A DNA stretch of 35,000 nt from Acanthamoeba sp. SK_2022b (lineage: Eukaryota > Discosea > Longamoebia > Acanthamoebidae). Positions 10,692-21,757 of this stretch are shown piece after piece; position 1 is the first letter of the stretch, and every line of letters starts with the position of its first letter. The translations under genes and the position numbers were made by a program. The DNA is taken from positions 1 through 35,000 of the forward strand of contig JANDJZ010000330.1 in assembly GCA_027943245.1 (NCBI GenBank), written 5' to 3'. The notes under the pieces are model-generated. The model was not told the DNA's origin, searched no databases, and saw only the letters and a list, made by a program, of their open reading frames with translations.

Positions 10692-11038
10692 TATGTTTTT
10701 TGTTTGTTAGAATGAAAGTAAAAAGAGAGATGAAGGAGGAAGAGCCAAGCTACAAACCATTTCGCTGGGAAGCCACCAGTCGAGCAGCGGCAGTTTGGCG
10801 ATGTCGATGTGAATGTTGAAGCATCCGTCTTGTGTAAAATAATAATAATAAAATAAGAATTACAATAAAAAGGTAAGCTTTACGCGAACATGCACAGCCC
10901 TGGAGGAGCTTGAAGAGGCAGAGAACGCACTAATGAACAGATAGCCGACCAACCGGGCAATCATGGCGACGAACATGATCGGCAGAGTGTAGCCGGCGTC
11001 TGCTCGCGATCAACCGCGCAGGTGAGCGCTTGGCAAAT

Positions 11039-11085
<47 letters not shown>

Positions 11086-12829
11086 GTGTGTGTGTGTGCG
11101 CGCGCGCGAGAGAGAGAGAGAGAGGAAGGGAGGACGGCGTACTGTTAGTAGCCTCAGTGAGAATGACAGCCAGCGATCTGCGCGAAGAGAGTGCGGTCAG
11201 TTGTCGTTGCGGCGGCAACTACGACAGTTAAGAGAGGGAGTGGGGGGGGGTATTGGCGTGCGTACAGCGTGAGTCGGGTGGTGCCGGCAAGCATGGAGGC
11301 AGCGCCCAGGATGGCAAAGGTACTTTCGTCCGCAGCAGCCTCCGGCCAGATATGTTGGATGTACTGTCCCAACATTCTAACCCCACCACCACCACCACAG
11401 AGTCAGGACACGAGTGTGGCCATAGATTGAAAGCAGCGACGCGTGGGGTGGTGACTTACCGTCCGTAGCAAGCGCCCATCAGCAGGCAGGGCGCCAAGAT
11501 GCCCACAGGCACCGCGGCACCAAACGTCCAGCTGTGCGAGTAGGCCGGGTCAGTACAACGGAGAGGAGGGGGGAAGGCGTCGCATGTCGCACGTCGGACA
11601 GTCGGCGCCAAAAGAGAGGGCCGTGCGGATGAGACGCACCAGGTGAGCACGAAATAGAGGGCGCAGATCATGAAGAGCGGCATGTAGTCCCACCCAAGCG
11701 AACTGCCAACAAAAATAATGATAATTAAAATATTAATATAGTTGAAAAAAACCGTAAGACAATCCCTGCTCGAAAGAGGAAAGGGAAGAGGGGGGCGCAG
11801 TGTACACTGTGGAGATGGCTCGAAGCGACGACTCCTCGTTCTGGAACAGGATGGTGCCGATCTGGTTGTACTGGCCCTGTTACATGATAAAAACGACCGA
11901 GCGCGTGTCAGGGTCATGGGTGTCAGGGCATGCTGCATGCAGCAGCCCAAGGCTCGTCTCCGTCGGAGCTCGCACGCGCCACCGTACCTCGGGGCAAAAC
12001 AGCGTGTTGACCGTGACGTCGTTGATGTCGGGTTCGATGGAACTACATCACGCAACACAACGCAACGCAACGCAACGCAACGCAACGCAACGCAACGCAA
12101 CGCAACGCAACGCAGATGAGAGACCGAGCGGAGAGCGTGTGTCACGTATGAATGGAGCTGGAGACGAACCGGCACGAGGGGTAGTAGTAGGGAATGATGT
12201 AGAACAGCACGGACGTGACCAGGCCCAGCGCGAGGACCTCGAGGCCCTGGATCACCGGGTGCTTGAGCTTCACCCGCGTGGTGTGGATCCACTTGTTGAA
12301 GAAGTTGAAGATCGCGCCCAGCAGACCGCCTGCAAGCGAACGGCCCTCCCATCATTAGCAGCGAGCGTGCGTGCGTGGTTGGCCCGCGTGCGTGCGCATA
12401 CCAAGAATGCCGAGCATGATGTAGAAGGGGAACTGCTTGATGGTGTACGGCACGAGCAGCTCGCGGCGACCAAAGTCGAGCAGTCCTACGGAGACAGACA
12501 AAGAGAGAAAGAAGAGGAAGAGGCGAATAAGAAGAAGATAACGCATAGACGAATAGGCTTGGCTATGCATGGAGAGTCGACGCAGACGCACCCACGTAGG
12601 ACCAATAGCCCCACTCGTGCTCGCTGCCCTCGCGAAAGAAATTGAGCGCAACTGCGTGCGGGGGAGCAAGTGAGAATGATTGAAGAAAGTGGCCTGTATG
12701 ACACACGAGATCGACCGTACAGATGGAACACGCGCAGCAGAAGAACGTGAACGCAGTGAGCGGGGCGCTCCAGAATGACATTCCTATTGGAATAGATCAA
12801 GGTGAGCTCATTGATAGGTTGTATTGTGT

Positions 12830-12892
<63 letters not shown>

Positions 12893-14424
12893 TGTGAAGG
12901 CATCATTCGAACCTTCTTCGATCATATACAGAACTCCGCCAATCGGAGCACCGAAACCCGCGGCAATGCCTGCATGTGTGCAGCACGCAAAGGTGAGCCC
13001 AGTAATGTGACGTGATGTGATAGAGAGACGAGCGGACCTGCTGAAGCGCCGCAGGAGATGAAAAGTCGCTTCTCGTTGTCCGTTCGGAAGAACTTGAGGA
13101 TGCCGGTGTCGATTTTGAGGGAGGACGACTTGCCCTGCGAAATGGCCGCGGCAACAGTGGCGCCGATGTGCACCAGCGGGCCTTTGGTTGGCGACCGACC
13201 ATTGTGTTGGGGAGAGAGGTGGAGGGTTAGCTTGATGCTGGGCGGCATACGACACAATGACACGAGGCAGAGCCAGCACTGGGCGCGCCGCACCTTCCTT
13301 GTCGCCAGCCACGTTACCGCCGGTGGCCAAGATGCTGCCTACGATCTTGATCAGCAGCGTCTTCCATCGGAGCAACCTTCATGAGCGATGTGAAAGATCA
13401 CGCTCTCAGTGTAAGCCCAAGAGCGCAACACAAGGCACCCACGAGCCGTGCAGTGGTAATATACCTGGGAATGCGCACGCCGTTCAGGTAGCACTTCACC
13501 TCGGGGATGCCAGACGAGTAGGCAATCGGCTGGACAGAAGTGGGGGAGAGCAAGAGAACGTGTGAGCAGTGTCTTGGGTAAGGTTCGATGAGCGAGAGGC
13601 GACCCACCTCGAAGAGGACGACAGGGAGACAAGCCAGGATGAAGAGGGCAGTCGACACGCCGACATACACGCCAAATGGAACCCAAAAATCGTCCTTGTA
13701 GTCTTTCAGAACTGTGCCAACGCACTACGTTATCAGTATCGATGAATGGATCGACGTAAAGAGACACAGGCAAAACAAGCAAAACAAACACAAGAAGTCA
13801 AAAATAAATAAAAAAACAACGGGATGTGAGTGTGTACGAGAGCTGACGAGTTGCGATTTGTACTGCAGGATCGTTTGTGAGGCCTTATCCATTCCGAAGG
13901 CTATGCAACCGACCACTGCGCAGGAAGCATCAATGATGATAACGACGAGTGCAGTTAGCGGTGGCACGAGAAGGTTGAAGGAAGGACACTCCATCCGTAC
14001 CAAGTCCAATCACAGCCGTGATGGCCACGGCGGCGAGTCCCTTGGTGATCCACTCTCGGGAGGCCACGCCTGCTCGCTCCCTTTGGTACAGCTCGCTGTC
14101 CACAATGTCTGCCAAGGCCGCCGCTCGATCAACAGTCATCTCACAGAGTACGTCAAATAATAAATTTTTAATAACATAAAATAAATGAGCAGGGGAGTGA
14201 ACCATAATCGGAACTCTAGGCATAGGGACAGATACAGACATGGCGGACGGATTCAGCCGAAAGAGTGGCGATGGAATTAGTGTTGAATCGTTACGGGACA
14301 ACAAATTCCAAGTGTGGCTGAAATGTAGTACCTCATATTTTTGTTCCTGCTGAATTTGAGTGCCGGTGGAGGGGGTGACAAATCGGCGAGCGCGATTCGA
14401 GAGGAAGTTCCACGAATCCCCCAT
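9102..14424 (-). CDS. CLC-7-like chloride/proton transporter with two CBS domains
   Basis: Twenty-seven exons, all phases consistent, about 820 residues: 14424-14332, 14139-14001, 13915-13838, 13711-13608, 13529-13465, 13376-13294, 13181-13038, 12969-12913, 12783-12721, 12651-12592, 12485-12402, 12329-12170, 12042-11988, 11876-11806, 11702-11640, 11531-11460, 11376-11266, 11177-11143, 10999-10931, 10828-10758, 10611-10531, 10441-10325, 10175-10031, 9956-9861, 9765-9715, 9636-9574, 9334-9102. Filter motifs: SSGIPEVKCYLNGVRIP, DKEGPLVHIGA with the gating Glu, GFGAPIGGVLYMIEEG with the Glu of proton-coupled members, WTFGAAVPVGILAP, and ILGAASMLAGTTR with LAVILTEATN. CBS1 (NGFPVVDKKGHLLGVILR) and CBS2 (VFRVFRTMGLRHLII, VVVGVITRKDM) follow. 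Both glutamates suggest Cl-/H+ exchange in endolysosomes or contractile vacuole. The last intron (9573-9335) is uncertain; unspliced, the protein stops at 9545. Confidence 0.88.
10257..10316. repeat. (TG)n microsatellite (CA on coding strand)
   Basis: About 60 nt, in the CLC intron between the two CBS-encoding blocks (10324-10176). Confidence 0.95.
10619..10688. repeat. (TG)n microsatellite (CA on coding strand)
   Basis: About 70 nt, in the CLC intron 10757-10612. It runs to within a few bases of the acceptor of the exon that opens CBS1. Confidence 0.95.
11042..11124. repeat. (TG)n followed by CG and GA runs
   Basis: A compound simple repeat in the CLC intron 11142-11000. Confidence 0.9.
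12051..12114. repeat. (CGCAA)n pentamer repeat, about 64 nt
   Basis: About 12 copies in the CLC intron 12169-12043. On the coding strand the unit is TTGCG and it lies next to the acceptor. Confidence 0.95.
12829..12891. repeat. (TG)n microsatellite (CA on coding strand)
   Basis: About 63 nt with one CG interruption, in the CLC intron 12912-12784. Confidence 0.95.
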
Positions 14425-14751
14425 CGTTCAAACAAGTAATATTAGCCGCTTGTGGCGCATGCAAGCTACCAGTGGAAGATTAAAACGATTATCGAATAAA
14501 AAAAAGAAAACGCAAAAAGGCTTGTCCGCACATATGTCTTAATTGTGGTAATTATTCGCGTTTTGGTAGGCGTTGGTGTCTGCGCGCCTTATGGCGACCG
14601 GTAGAGAGACAATAAGGACAGCTAGGCTCAACGGTCGTGTTAGCCAAAGCGAAGTTCCATCTACGACAAAGCAACTGGAGAAGAGGTACACCTCCTGAAA
14701 GCGGGAAGTCATAGCTGCTTTGGGAAGTAGTACGCTGATCATCGTACCAGG
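14425..14751. promoter_or_regulatory. Divergent intergenic region between CLC gene and unknown gene
   Basis: 327 bp between the CLC start (-) and the start of the next plus-strand gene. Antisense open frame 14539-14898 overlaps the first exon of that gene and has no recognisable content. No motif stands out. Confidence 0.3.
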
Positions 14752-16620
14752 ATGGAACAAGATGTGATTATAGTGGAACGCAAGATGTCCCGAACAGGCA
14801 GCATCTCCGTTGATAGCAAGGGCAATTGGAAGGAGCAAATGGTACGGCTGCCCTTTCAACGCAGTTCTTGATGCTACTCGGAGGGCCCTGTTGTTCAACG
14901 ATCACGCATGACCTCCTGTTAGGTGGGGCCAAGCCTCGAAGACTCAAAGTGTGCTATGTTAAACGAGAGTATGCGCTTCCCAATCTCCCCTTCTTCTTAC
15001 AGAACAGCGCACTTAGCGCGAAAGGTACTGTGTTGCAGAAAAGTCAGACTCTGCTCCGCTCTCAGGTGCTTCTGAGCGACGGGCGTCTTTCTCAAAGGGA
15101 CGAAGCATATCTCTAAAGGTTCTGGGTGACGACAACTTTGTCTCCTTTGACAACCAAGAGGGAGGCGATCGCTGCGATGGCCACGGTACCTTTTTACCCT
15201 TTCTCGCCAGCTGAGCGCGCAGCCATGTCTCACTTGGAGAGTTACACCCGCAGAAACAGGTGAGCAGCCGCTTGCGCGAACGCGGAGCCAACGGAACGTT
15301 GCCGACCACTACAGGAGTGTAAAGAAGAAGTCCAAGATGAAAGAGGAGAAGGAAGACACCAGACTAAAGAAGGGAGGAAGTGGTCTCCTATATCGGGATA
15401 CGATGGACCAAGAGGGGGACCGAGGAAGCGTAGGGGGAGCGGGCAAGGACAAGAGCAAGAATTACTACCACTACATCAACACGCCCGAGAGAATGAAGGA
15501 GCTGAGAGAAAGGGATGACGAGCTTGACATTGCCGACGCACCTAAGACTGCCAGAGAGAAGGACAGGAGAGACCGAGAGAGGGACAAGGCCAAAACTCTC
15601 AAGAAGGACAAGGATAAGGAAAAGGAAAAGGACAAGGATAAGGATGAAAACAACAAAGATGGAAAGGACTGGATGACTAAGGTGATGAGGTCGCCATTGC
15701 GATGGCGAAGGTGGAAAGACAAGGTCCGTCGGTCGCCGCTATCTATCTATCCGTCTAGTGGCAAGACATTGACATATCAGCCACAGGACATGAACCCAGG
15801 TGGCCTCACTGGGCGAAGCAAAAGCTCTAGCAGTCTGGGGTCGTCTACAAGTCTACACGGTCGATCTATGTCGTCGTCTGTCCTCTCCTCGCCAATCTCC
15901 ACCTCAACCTCAGCAACAGGCTCGACGACGCCGACCAAAGGCGCTCCCACTACGCCCCAGGGCAGCCCCAGCCGGTGCGTAGACCACAATGTCTGATGTC
16001 CACGAACAGCACGTCATCGCGCGCACTCACTTTCACACACGCCCAGAGCTCATTCATCGACCTTTCTTTCACTATCGACGCCTTCTTCGAACGTGCTCAG
16101 CTTCTTCAATGAAAAGAACGGAAGCCCAGCTGCCAGAGTCCTCTCCGTTTCTGGTGGCGTGCGCACTCGAGAACTGCGCGACGACATCACTCAGCCCAGG
16201 TATGGCTCCAGACAAAATCAAATTGCTGGAGGTATGCTGAGATGAGCCCTGCGTGCAGGCAAGGGGGGTCAACCGAAAGCGAGATCAGCAGCGACGAGGA
16301 TGTGGGATCGGTGAGAGAGGGCGAGAATGAAATGGATATCCTTGAGTTCCTTGCCACGCTCAAGCACAAACCGTACTTCCATTCTTTGGCTCCCACACCG
16401 GCTAGAAGACTAACTTGACCCTGCCTGGCAGAGCTGCAAGATCAGGCAGGGCTCCCTCAGGAGGCAGCTCCTCTCTCAAAGAAGTCATCAAGGAGGTCAA
16501 ATCTGTATGCGTGCCTTGAGTTTAGAACTGTTCTCCCGGCACCGTGGTGATGGTGTAGCTAGTAATCACAAGTAAATTACCACAATTTATTTCTTCATTT
16601 AGAAGCTCTTTGACTCATGA
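14752..16620 (+). CDS. Unrecognised Lys/Glu- and Ser-rich protein
   Basis: Nine exons: 14752-14841, 14923-14968, 15039-15185, 15211-15259, 15315-15974, 16047-16199, 16259-16372, 16432-16504, 16603-16620; about 449 residues. The phases agree at every junction. Residues 40-90 have a Ser-rich basic stretch (ERRASFSKGRSISLK) that looks like phosphosites. Residues 100-230 are Lys/Glu/Asp-rich with KEKEKDKDKDE runs. A Ser/Thr/Pro-rich part follows, then NVLSFFNEKNGSP, an acidic ESEISSDEDVGS, a short hydrophobic MDILEFLATLK, and a helix-like end (SLKEVIKEVKSKLFDS). Without the last two splices the frame stops at 16418. There is no known domain; it could be a signalling scaffold, but this is a guess. 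The 25-nt intron 15186-15210 is unusually short. Confidence 0.6.
15186..15210 (+). other. Probable 25-nt intron
   Basis: GTACCTTTTTACCC...CGCCAG, 25 nt. Removal joins GGDRCDGH to AERAAMSHLESYTRRN in phase. Left in, the upstream frame stops at once. An alternative is that translation starts at the ATG at 15177 and reads straight through. Confidence 0.45.
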
Positions 16621-16865
16621 CAGACCACGCCACAGTTATTCCCTGGCATCATCCAGTCAGGTAACAGCTCGAGCTTCGCCTTTGGTTACATAAAGAAGTT
16701 GGTGTCGGCATATAATTTGAGCTTGGCCAATCGCGGTGTGGCCTTGATCGTTCCTACTTTTACACGATTGGTAACTTGGTCTTGTGCTGGGGCAACTCTA
16801 TGAGTCATGTGTTGGCTGAAGTACATTGGATGGAGACCGTCTGGTCTCACTCGAACGGCCGACAA

Positions 16866-16896
16866 CCAATCCGTACCGGCCATGACCACATAAAAA
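16866..16896 (+). promoter_or_regulatory. CCAAT and TATA-like elements of the small secreted protein gene
   Basis: CCAAT at 16866-16870 and ATAAAAA at 16890-16896, about 55 nt before the ATG at 16950. This spacing suits a short 5' UTR. Confidence 0.5.
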
Positions 16897-16949
16897 GGGT
16901 AGCCAGCGCCGCCAGTCAGGACCACACACAAACTTCAAGGCACACCAAC

Positions 16950-17360
16950 ATGCAGCACCTTCCCATTGCCCTCCTTCTGGCCTTTTGTGCTCTCTTCGCC
17001 CTGGCCCATGCCCAGAGCGCCATGCCTGTTGACTCGGACGTGTGCAATATCCGCATCGACGCCTTTCCCGGGAGCACCAGCTGCGACGGCACTAAGTACT
17101 GCGTCTACAGCCAGGTCAACCAGACCCAGTGCGGCGAACTCAGGCTTGGCGGCGTCAGATACGGTACCCAGGCCAACTGCACCGCCGGCACCTTTAGCCT
17201 CTTCACCTCCACCTCTTGCACTGGCACCCCGGTCAATGAGATTGGTGGTGGCAACTGCTCTCGTGTCGATACCACTTCTGTCTCTCTCTACGTCTCGTTC
17301 AGCCAGCAGTGCAGCTCGGCCGCCTCCCTCCAGAGCTGGATCTCCTACTTTCTTTTCTAA
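16950..17360 (+). CDS. Small secreted Cys-containing protein, function unknown
   Basis: A single exon of 136 residues. The ATG at 16950 begins a textbook signal peptide (MQHLPIALLLAFCALFALAHA, cut before QSAMP). The frame is open upstream, but that part would bury the signal. The mature chain of about 115 residues holds eight cysteines and three N-glycosylation sequons (NQT, NCT, NCS); it is Ser/Thr/Gly-rich and ends hydrophobic (SYFLF). It is probably exported to the cell surface or a vacuole. I cannot name the family. A good TATA/CCAAT pair precedes it, which suggests solid expression. Confidence 0.75.
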   Translation: MQHLPIALLLAFCALFALAHAQSAMPVDSDVCNIRIDAFPGSTSCDGTKYCVYSQVNQTQCGELRLGGVRYGTQANCTAGTFSLFTSTSCTGTPVNEIGGGNCSRVDTTSVSLYVSFSQQCSSAASLQSWISYFLF

Positions 17361-17899
17361 GACTTTCCATTCATAAAGTTTCGTTGTAGTGAGCTTATCG
17401 CTAAGCGTGGCCATTAACTGCCCTCTCGACCATGCCTACGCGCGGTCATTTGTGATGCATCAAGGTGCAACTGTTGAGCAGACCTTGATGGCGACGAAGA
17501 ATTGGCAACTCCGAGGTCGACCGTGCCGTGGTGCCACATGCGGCAGGGCATGTCAGCAGTAGTAAGGCGCAGGTAGAGGTAAACGGTGGAGTGTTTATGA
17601 GAGAAAAGGACCGGAATACATAGAGATGTAGCTACCTGAGAAAAGTGGTACGAGGAGACTTTAATTGGCTGAAGTTAGTTTGTGGTTGATTTATGTGGTT
17701 CGCCCTGTTGCTAGTAGCCTTTGGCTACCCACTGGGCCTTGTACTTGTTGATGGAGACCTGGGGCCCCAATGAGCACAATCACCATGTCATGCAACATCA
17801 AGTTTACCCAATTAAAATTCATTGTGCTTCAATCCAAGGAATGATAGTACAAAAAAACGCCAGTCATTTTCGACCTCTCATTTGATACTATAGAGGAGT

Positions 17900-18006
17900 A
17901 AAGCAGAAGATAAGTGGGTGTAAGGTGCCCTTCACACTTTGGATATCAGGGTCCAGCCAGGTCTTGAATGACCAACATTCAAACAGGAAAAGGGGCTCTG
18001 GCTTTG
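17900..18006 (+). repeat. Dispersed repeat A, copy 1
   Basis: About 107 bp, roughly 90 percent identical by eye to 19567-19675 in the same orientation (shared gtgcccttcacactttgg and gggtccagccaggtcttga). Confidence 0.85.
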
Positions 18007-18375
18007 GAATTGGAGAACATCTGGTCAATGGGTGTGCCCCACTGGCAGAAAAGAAATAGAGATATTAGGGAAGACTTTGTTATGCACTAGCCAGAGACAG
18101 TAAGCCAGCATGTACTTGTTCTTGTTCTCACACTGCAATTATCAAGCTGCAGGTATAAGGTTGTAGGCTGTATGCCTGGGCTTGCAAGGTGGTGAGGAAG
18201 GTGGTGGTGCAGTAAGGAGAGGGCCAAGTCTGGGCCACAGCCAAACTGACCATGATGCAATGCGCTGAACAAGAGGGGAGGGGCAAGGACATGGCGTTCA
18301 CCAAGAAAGGTACTCTGTTCCAGAGCTTTTATGGTTGTGTACTTGTACACGGTCCTTTCTAAATCTTTCATGTGT

Positions 18376-18765
18376 ACAGAATTCAAGGTGATGGTCAACA
18401 AGTTCAATAACCAGGTTCAGTTTCTGTGTCTGGTACAGAGCAAATGCCCTGATATGAGCGAGGAGTTCTTCAACACTGTCAAGAACCATGTCAGCACTGG
18501 AGCATGGGTATGTGTCATCATGTGCTTAACATTAATATCATGTAACCAATACCATCATGTCTACATGCAATCGCCTTTCATACACGATCTGCACATCATC
18601 ATGGCCAAGGAGGACCTTGTCAGTGTACTGGGGGACAGATCAGTTGGGATAGATGACATCCTGGACAAGCTGAGCAAGATTCAGAAGGCAAAGGCGAAAA
18701 AAGAAGCAGGAAAGCAGAAAGATTACAATGAGAGATGCCACAATAGAAGCATTTTGGAATTCTAG
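18376..18765 (+). CDS. Low-confidence open frame in the AT-rich island
   Basis: The frame runs to TAG with a gene-like second half: VMVNKFNNQVQFLCLVQSK, then an apparent intron-like stretch near 18509-18600, then SVGIDDILDKLSKIQKAKA with a Lys/Glu-rich end. An acag at 18377-18380 could be an acceptor. I do not recognise the product; it may be a remnant of an element-encoded protein. Confidence 0.25.
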   Translation, partial: TEFKVMVNKFNNQVQFLCLVQSKCPDMSEEFFNTVKNHVSTGAWVCVIMCLTLISCNQYHHVYMQSPFIHDLHIIMAKEDLVSVLGDRSVGIDDILDKLSKIQKAKAKKEAGKQKDYNERCHNRSILEF

Positions 18766-19566
18766 CCAGCAAGGAGATATGACAAAGTGACTGATCAGCA
18801 TGACAAGATTTTACAACTTCTTTGACGCTGCTGTCACCCTTTCAACAGATTGAAGTCAATGCTAGATGTTGTGCTGTGTGACATATTGGCCAACCTTAAA
18901 CCCTGCCTCTGGGACACAACAAGGCTAAACTAGATGATGAGCCTTACCATCTTCAATTGGTGTGGTATGTGCCCATGCCTCATCCTTGTGTTATATCAAA
19001 CTTTTCATTGCTGTGCAGTCACCTACGGCATGGTGCTCATGCCTTATCCCATTATGGGTGGGCATATCTCTCTGCTCACACATGAGCACAGCCAGTGGCA
19101 GCTTCTGCAGATGGTCTTGGGCACTTTACCAAATGTGCACTCCAAGACTGAAGGAGGAGTTAATTGCCCACATAGGTGGTGATATTGTAAGCTTCACGTT
19201 GTTTAACTTTCAGTTTCTTACCTATCTCCCCATCACATACACATATGCAACCATCAAACCCTCTGTTTTCCATCACATACACTAATGCAATGTTGCTTTC
19301 AGCTCTATACATCATCTTTTTAGGTCACACAAACAAGTCCTACACTTTCAACATCAACATTGCCATGATCCTGAAACTGGCTACAAGAAAACGGTGCCAT
19401 CAATTTGCCTTTAGTCATTCAACCAAGTATGCCTCATCAACACTTGTATTCTCTTGTGTCTAAACTATGTGAGGGAACAGGTTCCCAGTTGTACAGTTCT
19501 ACGTACCATATACAACTCTGGCTTCTCCTGAAAAGCGAAAACCACCCTTCCATCATCACCATGTGT

Positions 19567-19675
19567 AAAGCACAAGATATGTGGGTGTGAGGTGCCCTTC
19601 ACACTTTGGGTATAAGGGTCCAGCCAGGTCTTGAACGACCAACATTCAAGCAGGAAAAGGGGCTCTGGCTGATGA
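19567..19675 (+). repeat. Dispersed repeat A, copy 2
   Basis: The second copy of the 107-bp unit. It is followed 56 bp later by an inverted repeat and then by the telomere-like tract. Confidence 0.85.
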
Positions 19676-19799
19676 ATATCATTTGAGTACCAAGTATTGA
19701 GCCCTTGCACAAAGGTGGAATTATTAAAACTCAGGAATGGACAAGTTAAAAATTGGAGGCAACAAAAGAGAACAGCAGAACGAGCAGGGATCAATGCAC

Positions 19800-19866
19800 A
19801 TAGGGTGTTGAGAAGTGATTAGGGTGTTGGTTTAGGGTCAGGATTAGGGTTTAGGTTGGGTTTGGG
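19800..19866 (+). repeat. Interstitial telomere-like tract (degenerate TTAGGG/TTTAGGG)
   Basis: Repeated gattagggtg, tttagggtc, gattagggtttagg and gggtttggg within 67 nt. The units are irregular, as in an old or re-joined telomere end. Confidence 0.6.
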
Positions 19867-19882
19867 ATCGTTTTGGAATTGA

Positions 19883-19903
19883 GGAAGGGTGCAGCACCCT
19901 TCC
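19883..19903. repeat. Perfect 21-nt palindrome
   Basis: GGAAGGGTGC, one A, GCACCCTTCC: a 10-bp stem with a single-base centre, just after the telomere-like tract. Confidence 0.8.
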
Positions 19904-19953
19904 ACAATAACCGTCCTGATTTTTAACTTGTCCATTTCTGAACTTCCAGTGTC

Positions 19954-20301
19954 TTGCCTTCAGGCGTCTTCCACTCTGACCAGGGTATGCAGCTGCCCAA
20001 TGCATTGTCCATGCATTTCTTTTCACCACATACAGGTACACAATGCCAGGAACGCTCTTTGCACCCACCTTCTTCAGAACCTACACACAAGCTTTCCCAT
20101 TCAAGCTCCAATCATTTACCCAAAAATCACAAGAAGCACCACTGGAGCACCCACAATGACAACTTTTGGGAGAAGCGCAGCAGCAAGAGAGAGAGGACTC
20201 CTTCCCTGTCAAGGGAGAAGGATGCTAGGGGAAGCAAGTCCCAAAAGCGCCATTCGTTTTCCGCATCCTCCTCCTCTTCCTACAAGCACCAAGATATGTA
20301 G
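19954..20301 (+). CDS. Low-confidence Ser/His/Lys-rich open frame in the AT-rich island
   Basis: 115 codons. The second half is Ser/Lys/Arg/His-rich (KRSSKRERTPSLSREKD and a run of Ser near the end). It has no domain and could be chance or a fragment. Confidence 0.2.
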   Translation: MPSGVFHSDQGMQLPNALSMHFFSPHTGTQCQERSLHPPSSEPTHKLSHSSSNHLPKNHKKHHWSTHNDNFWEKRSSKRERTPSLSREKDARGSKSQKRHSFSASSSSSYKHQDM

Positions 20302-20573
20302 GAGGACTATCTCTTCAACTAAGAAGCCTGAGACCTCCCTGTCTGAGGACTCTGACGCAATGTTTAACTTGCATTTGACATTACAGCCTTCTTTGGTTTT
20401 ATGTTGATTCTACCCTTTCACAATGTTTAAGTTTTGATATTTTTAGCAGTGACATATTAGGAGTTCTCAAAATATTACCATATCAAATTCACTTTTGTTA
20501 AAATTTTAAAAACTTATTTACTTGAAATGCACATGATGACCTAAACTCAATTTTATCCAAGGACAACTGCTCC

Positions 20574-20888
20574 TTGAGACATGTCCCACTGATGGCCCTA
20601 TCCCTTGTTCCTGCTCAGCTTGATCCAACCACTCTCAATAATACCCTGCATGCCCTCACAGACCTCAACAACAGTGCTCAGCTCCAGGCCTCTTATGAGT
20701 GCATGGTATCTCTCTTCGATAATCCTCCTCATGAGCGCCTACTTGTGAATCCATTTCAGTGGGTTTACAACTATGCTGCTTCTCCAGCCCATGATACTAT
20801 TCCTGCTGAGCCTCTTGACCCACCTTACTGTGCTGGCCTTGCCCTAACAGGCAAGTCACCACTGATAAGCCTGCTGATGGTGCTATAA
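20574..20888 (+). CDS. Low-confidence open frame in the AT-rich island
   Basis: 104 codons with reasonable protein texture (QLDPTTLNNTLHALTDLNNS, ECMVSLFDNPPHERLLVNPF). It has no recognisable domain; a GT-rich end near 20850 may be a splice site. It may be part of a decayed element gene. Confidence 0.25.
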   Translation: MRHVPLMALSLVPAQLDPTTLNNTLHALTDLNNSAQLQASYECMVSLFDNPPHERLLVNPFQWVYNYAASPAHDTIPAEPLDPPYCAGLALTGKSPLISLLMVL

Positions 20889-21177
20889 TAGCAGAAAAAG
20901 GCAGTGTTTGGCTTGGCTTTGTGAAGTGCACTACAAGAGCATGATTCTCAACTGGTTAGGGGAAGATGATGGGTCCTTTCACGTGGTGCCTGATTGTGGG
21001 TTTGTTGCCATTACTTATGGAGCTATTTCGTAGCACAGGGCAGCAGGGTACTTGCAATGTTTATTCACATACACATTCCAAATAAAACAATATCTTGATC
21101 TGCTTCACATTAGGCTCTCACCCTTGCACACATACACAAAACTATTTGGTGACTTCATGCTAATCAGACGTTGAACA

Positions 21178-21253
21178 CCACAACACCAAACCACCAACTA
21201 AACAACAACAACCAGCTCACCACCTGGTTTTGTTAGCCCATCAGTAAATCCAA
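21178..21253 (+). repeat. Dispersed repeat B, copy 1
   Basis: About 76 bp sharing acaccaaaccacc and a tggttttgt...cccatc...aaat block with 21889-21965. Confidence 0.55.
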
Positions 21254-21757
21254 CTTCCTATTGCTACACCAAAAATGAAGACCATAATATTCAACTTTCT
21301 AAACCGGATTTTGTTTTAACAAAAACTGATATTTTACCCAATTAAAAGCCTTTACCCCTCCCTAAATTAGCACTTTCAGTGGCACCTTGAAGAAACATGA
21401 CAGCTGTCTACCCAAATGCTGCTGCTGCTGCTTGCACACAATGGCTCTGCACTTTCTTCATCTCCTTCACCTCTTGATGCTGCACTGTCATGCATGTGCA
21501 GGTGCGAGCTGCTTCATTGGTGGCGCGGCAGGTGCACCCCCTTCACCACACTCATGCTTGCAACCGTAGTGCCACATGTGCCATGTACATGCAGCTCCTC
21601 TTCACCACACATCAGTATGATTTGTTGCCTCTGATAACCCTTGATGATTGTTCACTGCTGATGGCTGCTGTCATGAATGGGTGAAGCACCCAAGAAGATC
21701 ATCAAGTGATGGCAAGGAATTTGGTGGGACTGACCAGACAATGAATCAAACTCAACC

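Larger units (their letters stand above)
19731..19941. repeat. Inverted repeat pair enclosing a telomere-like tract
   Basis: Arms 19731-19754 and 19918-19941 match as inverted repeats at 22 of 24 positions (core TTTTTAACTTGTCCATT). The loop holds the TTAGGG-like tract and a perfect short palindrome. Confidence 0.75.

Noticed and set aside
11456..12355. A 299-codon minus-strand open frame
   Set aside because: It is in a different frame from the CLC exons it overlaps and runs through several introns and a pentamer repeat.
14539..14898. A 119-codon minus-strand frame with hydrophobic parts
   Set aside because: It overlaps the first exons of the plus-strand gene, lacks a convincing start and shows no known domain.
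16935..17414. Antisense frame opposite the small secreted protein
   Set aside because: It is a shadow of the real gene, which has a signal peptide, sequons and a promoter on the plus strand.
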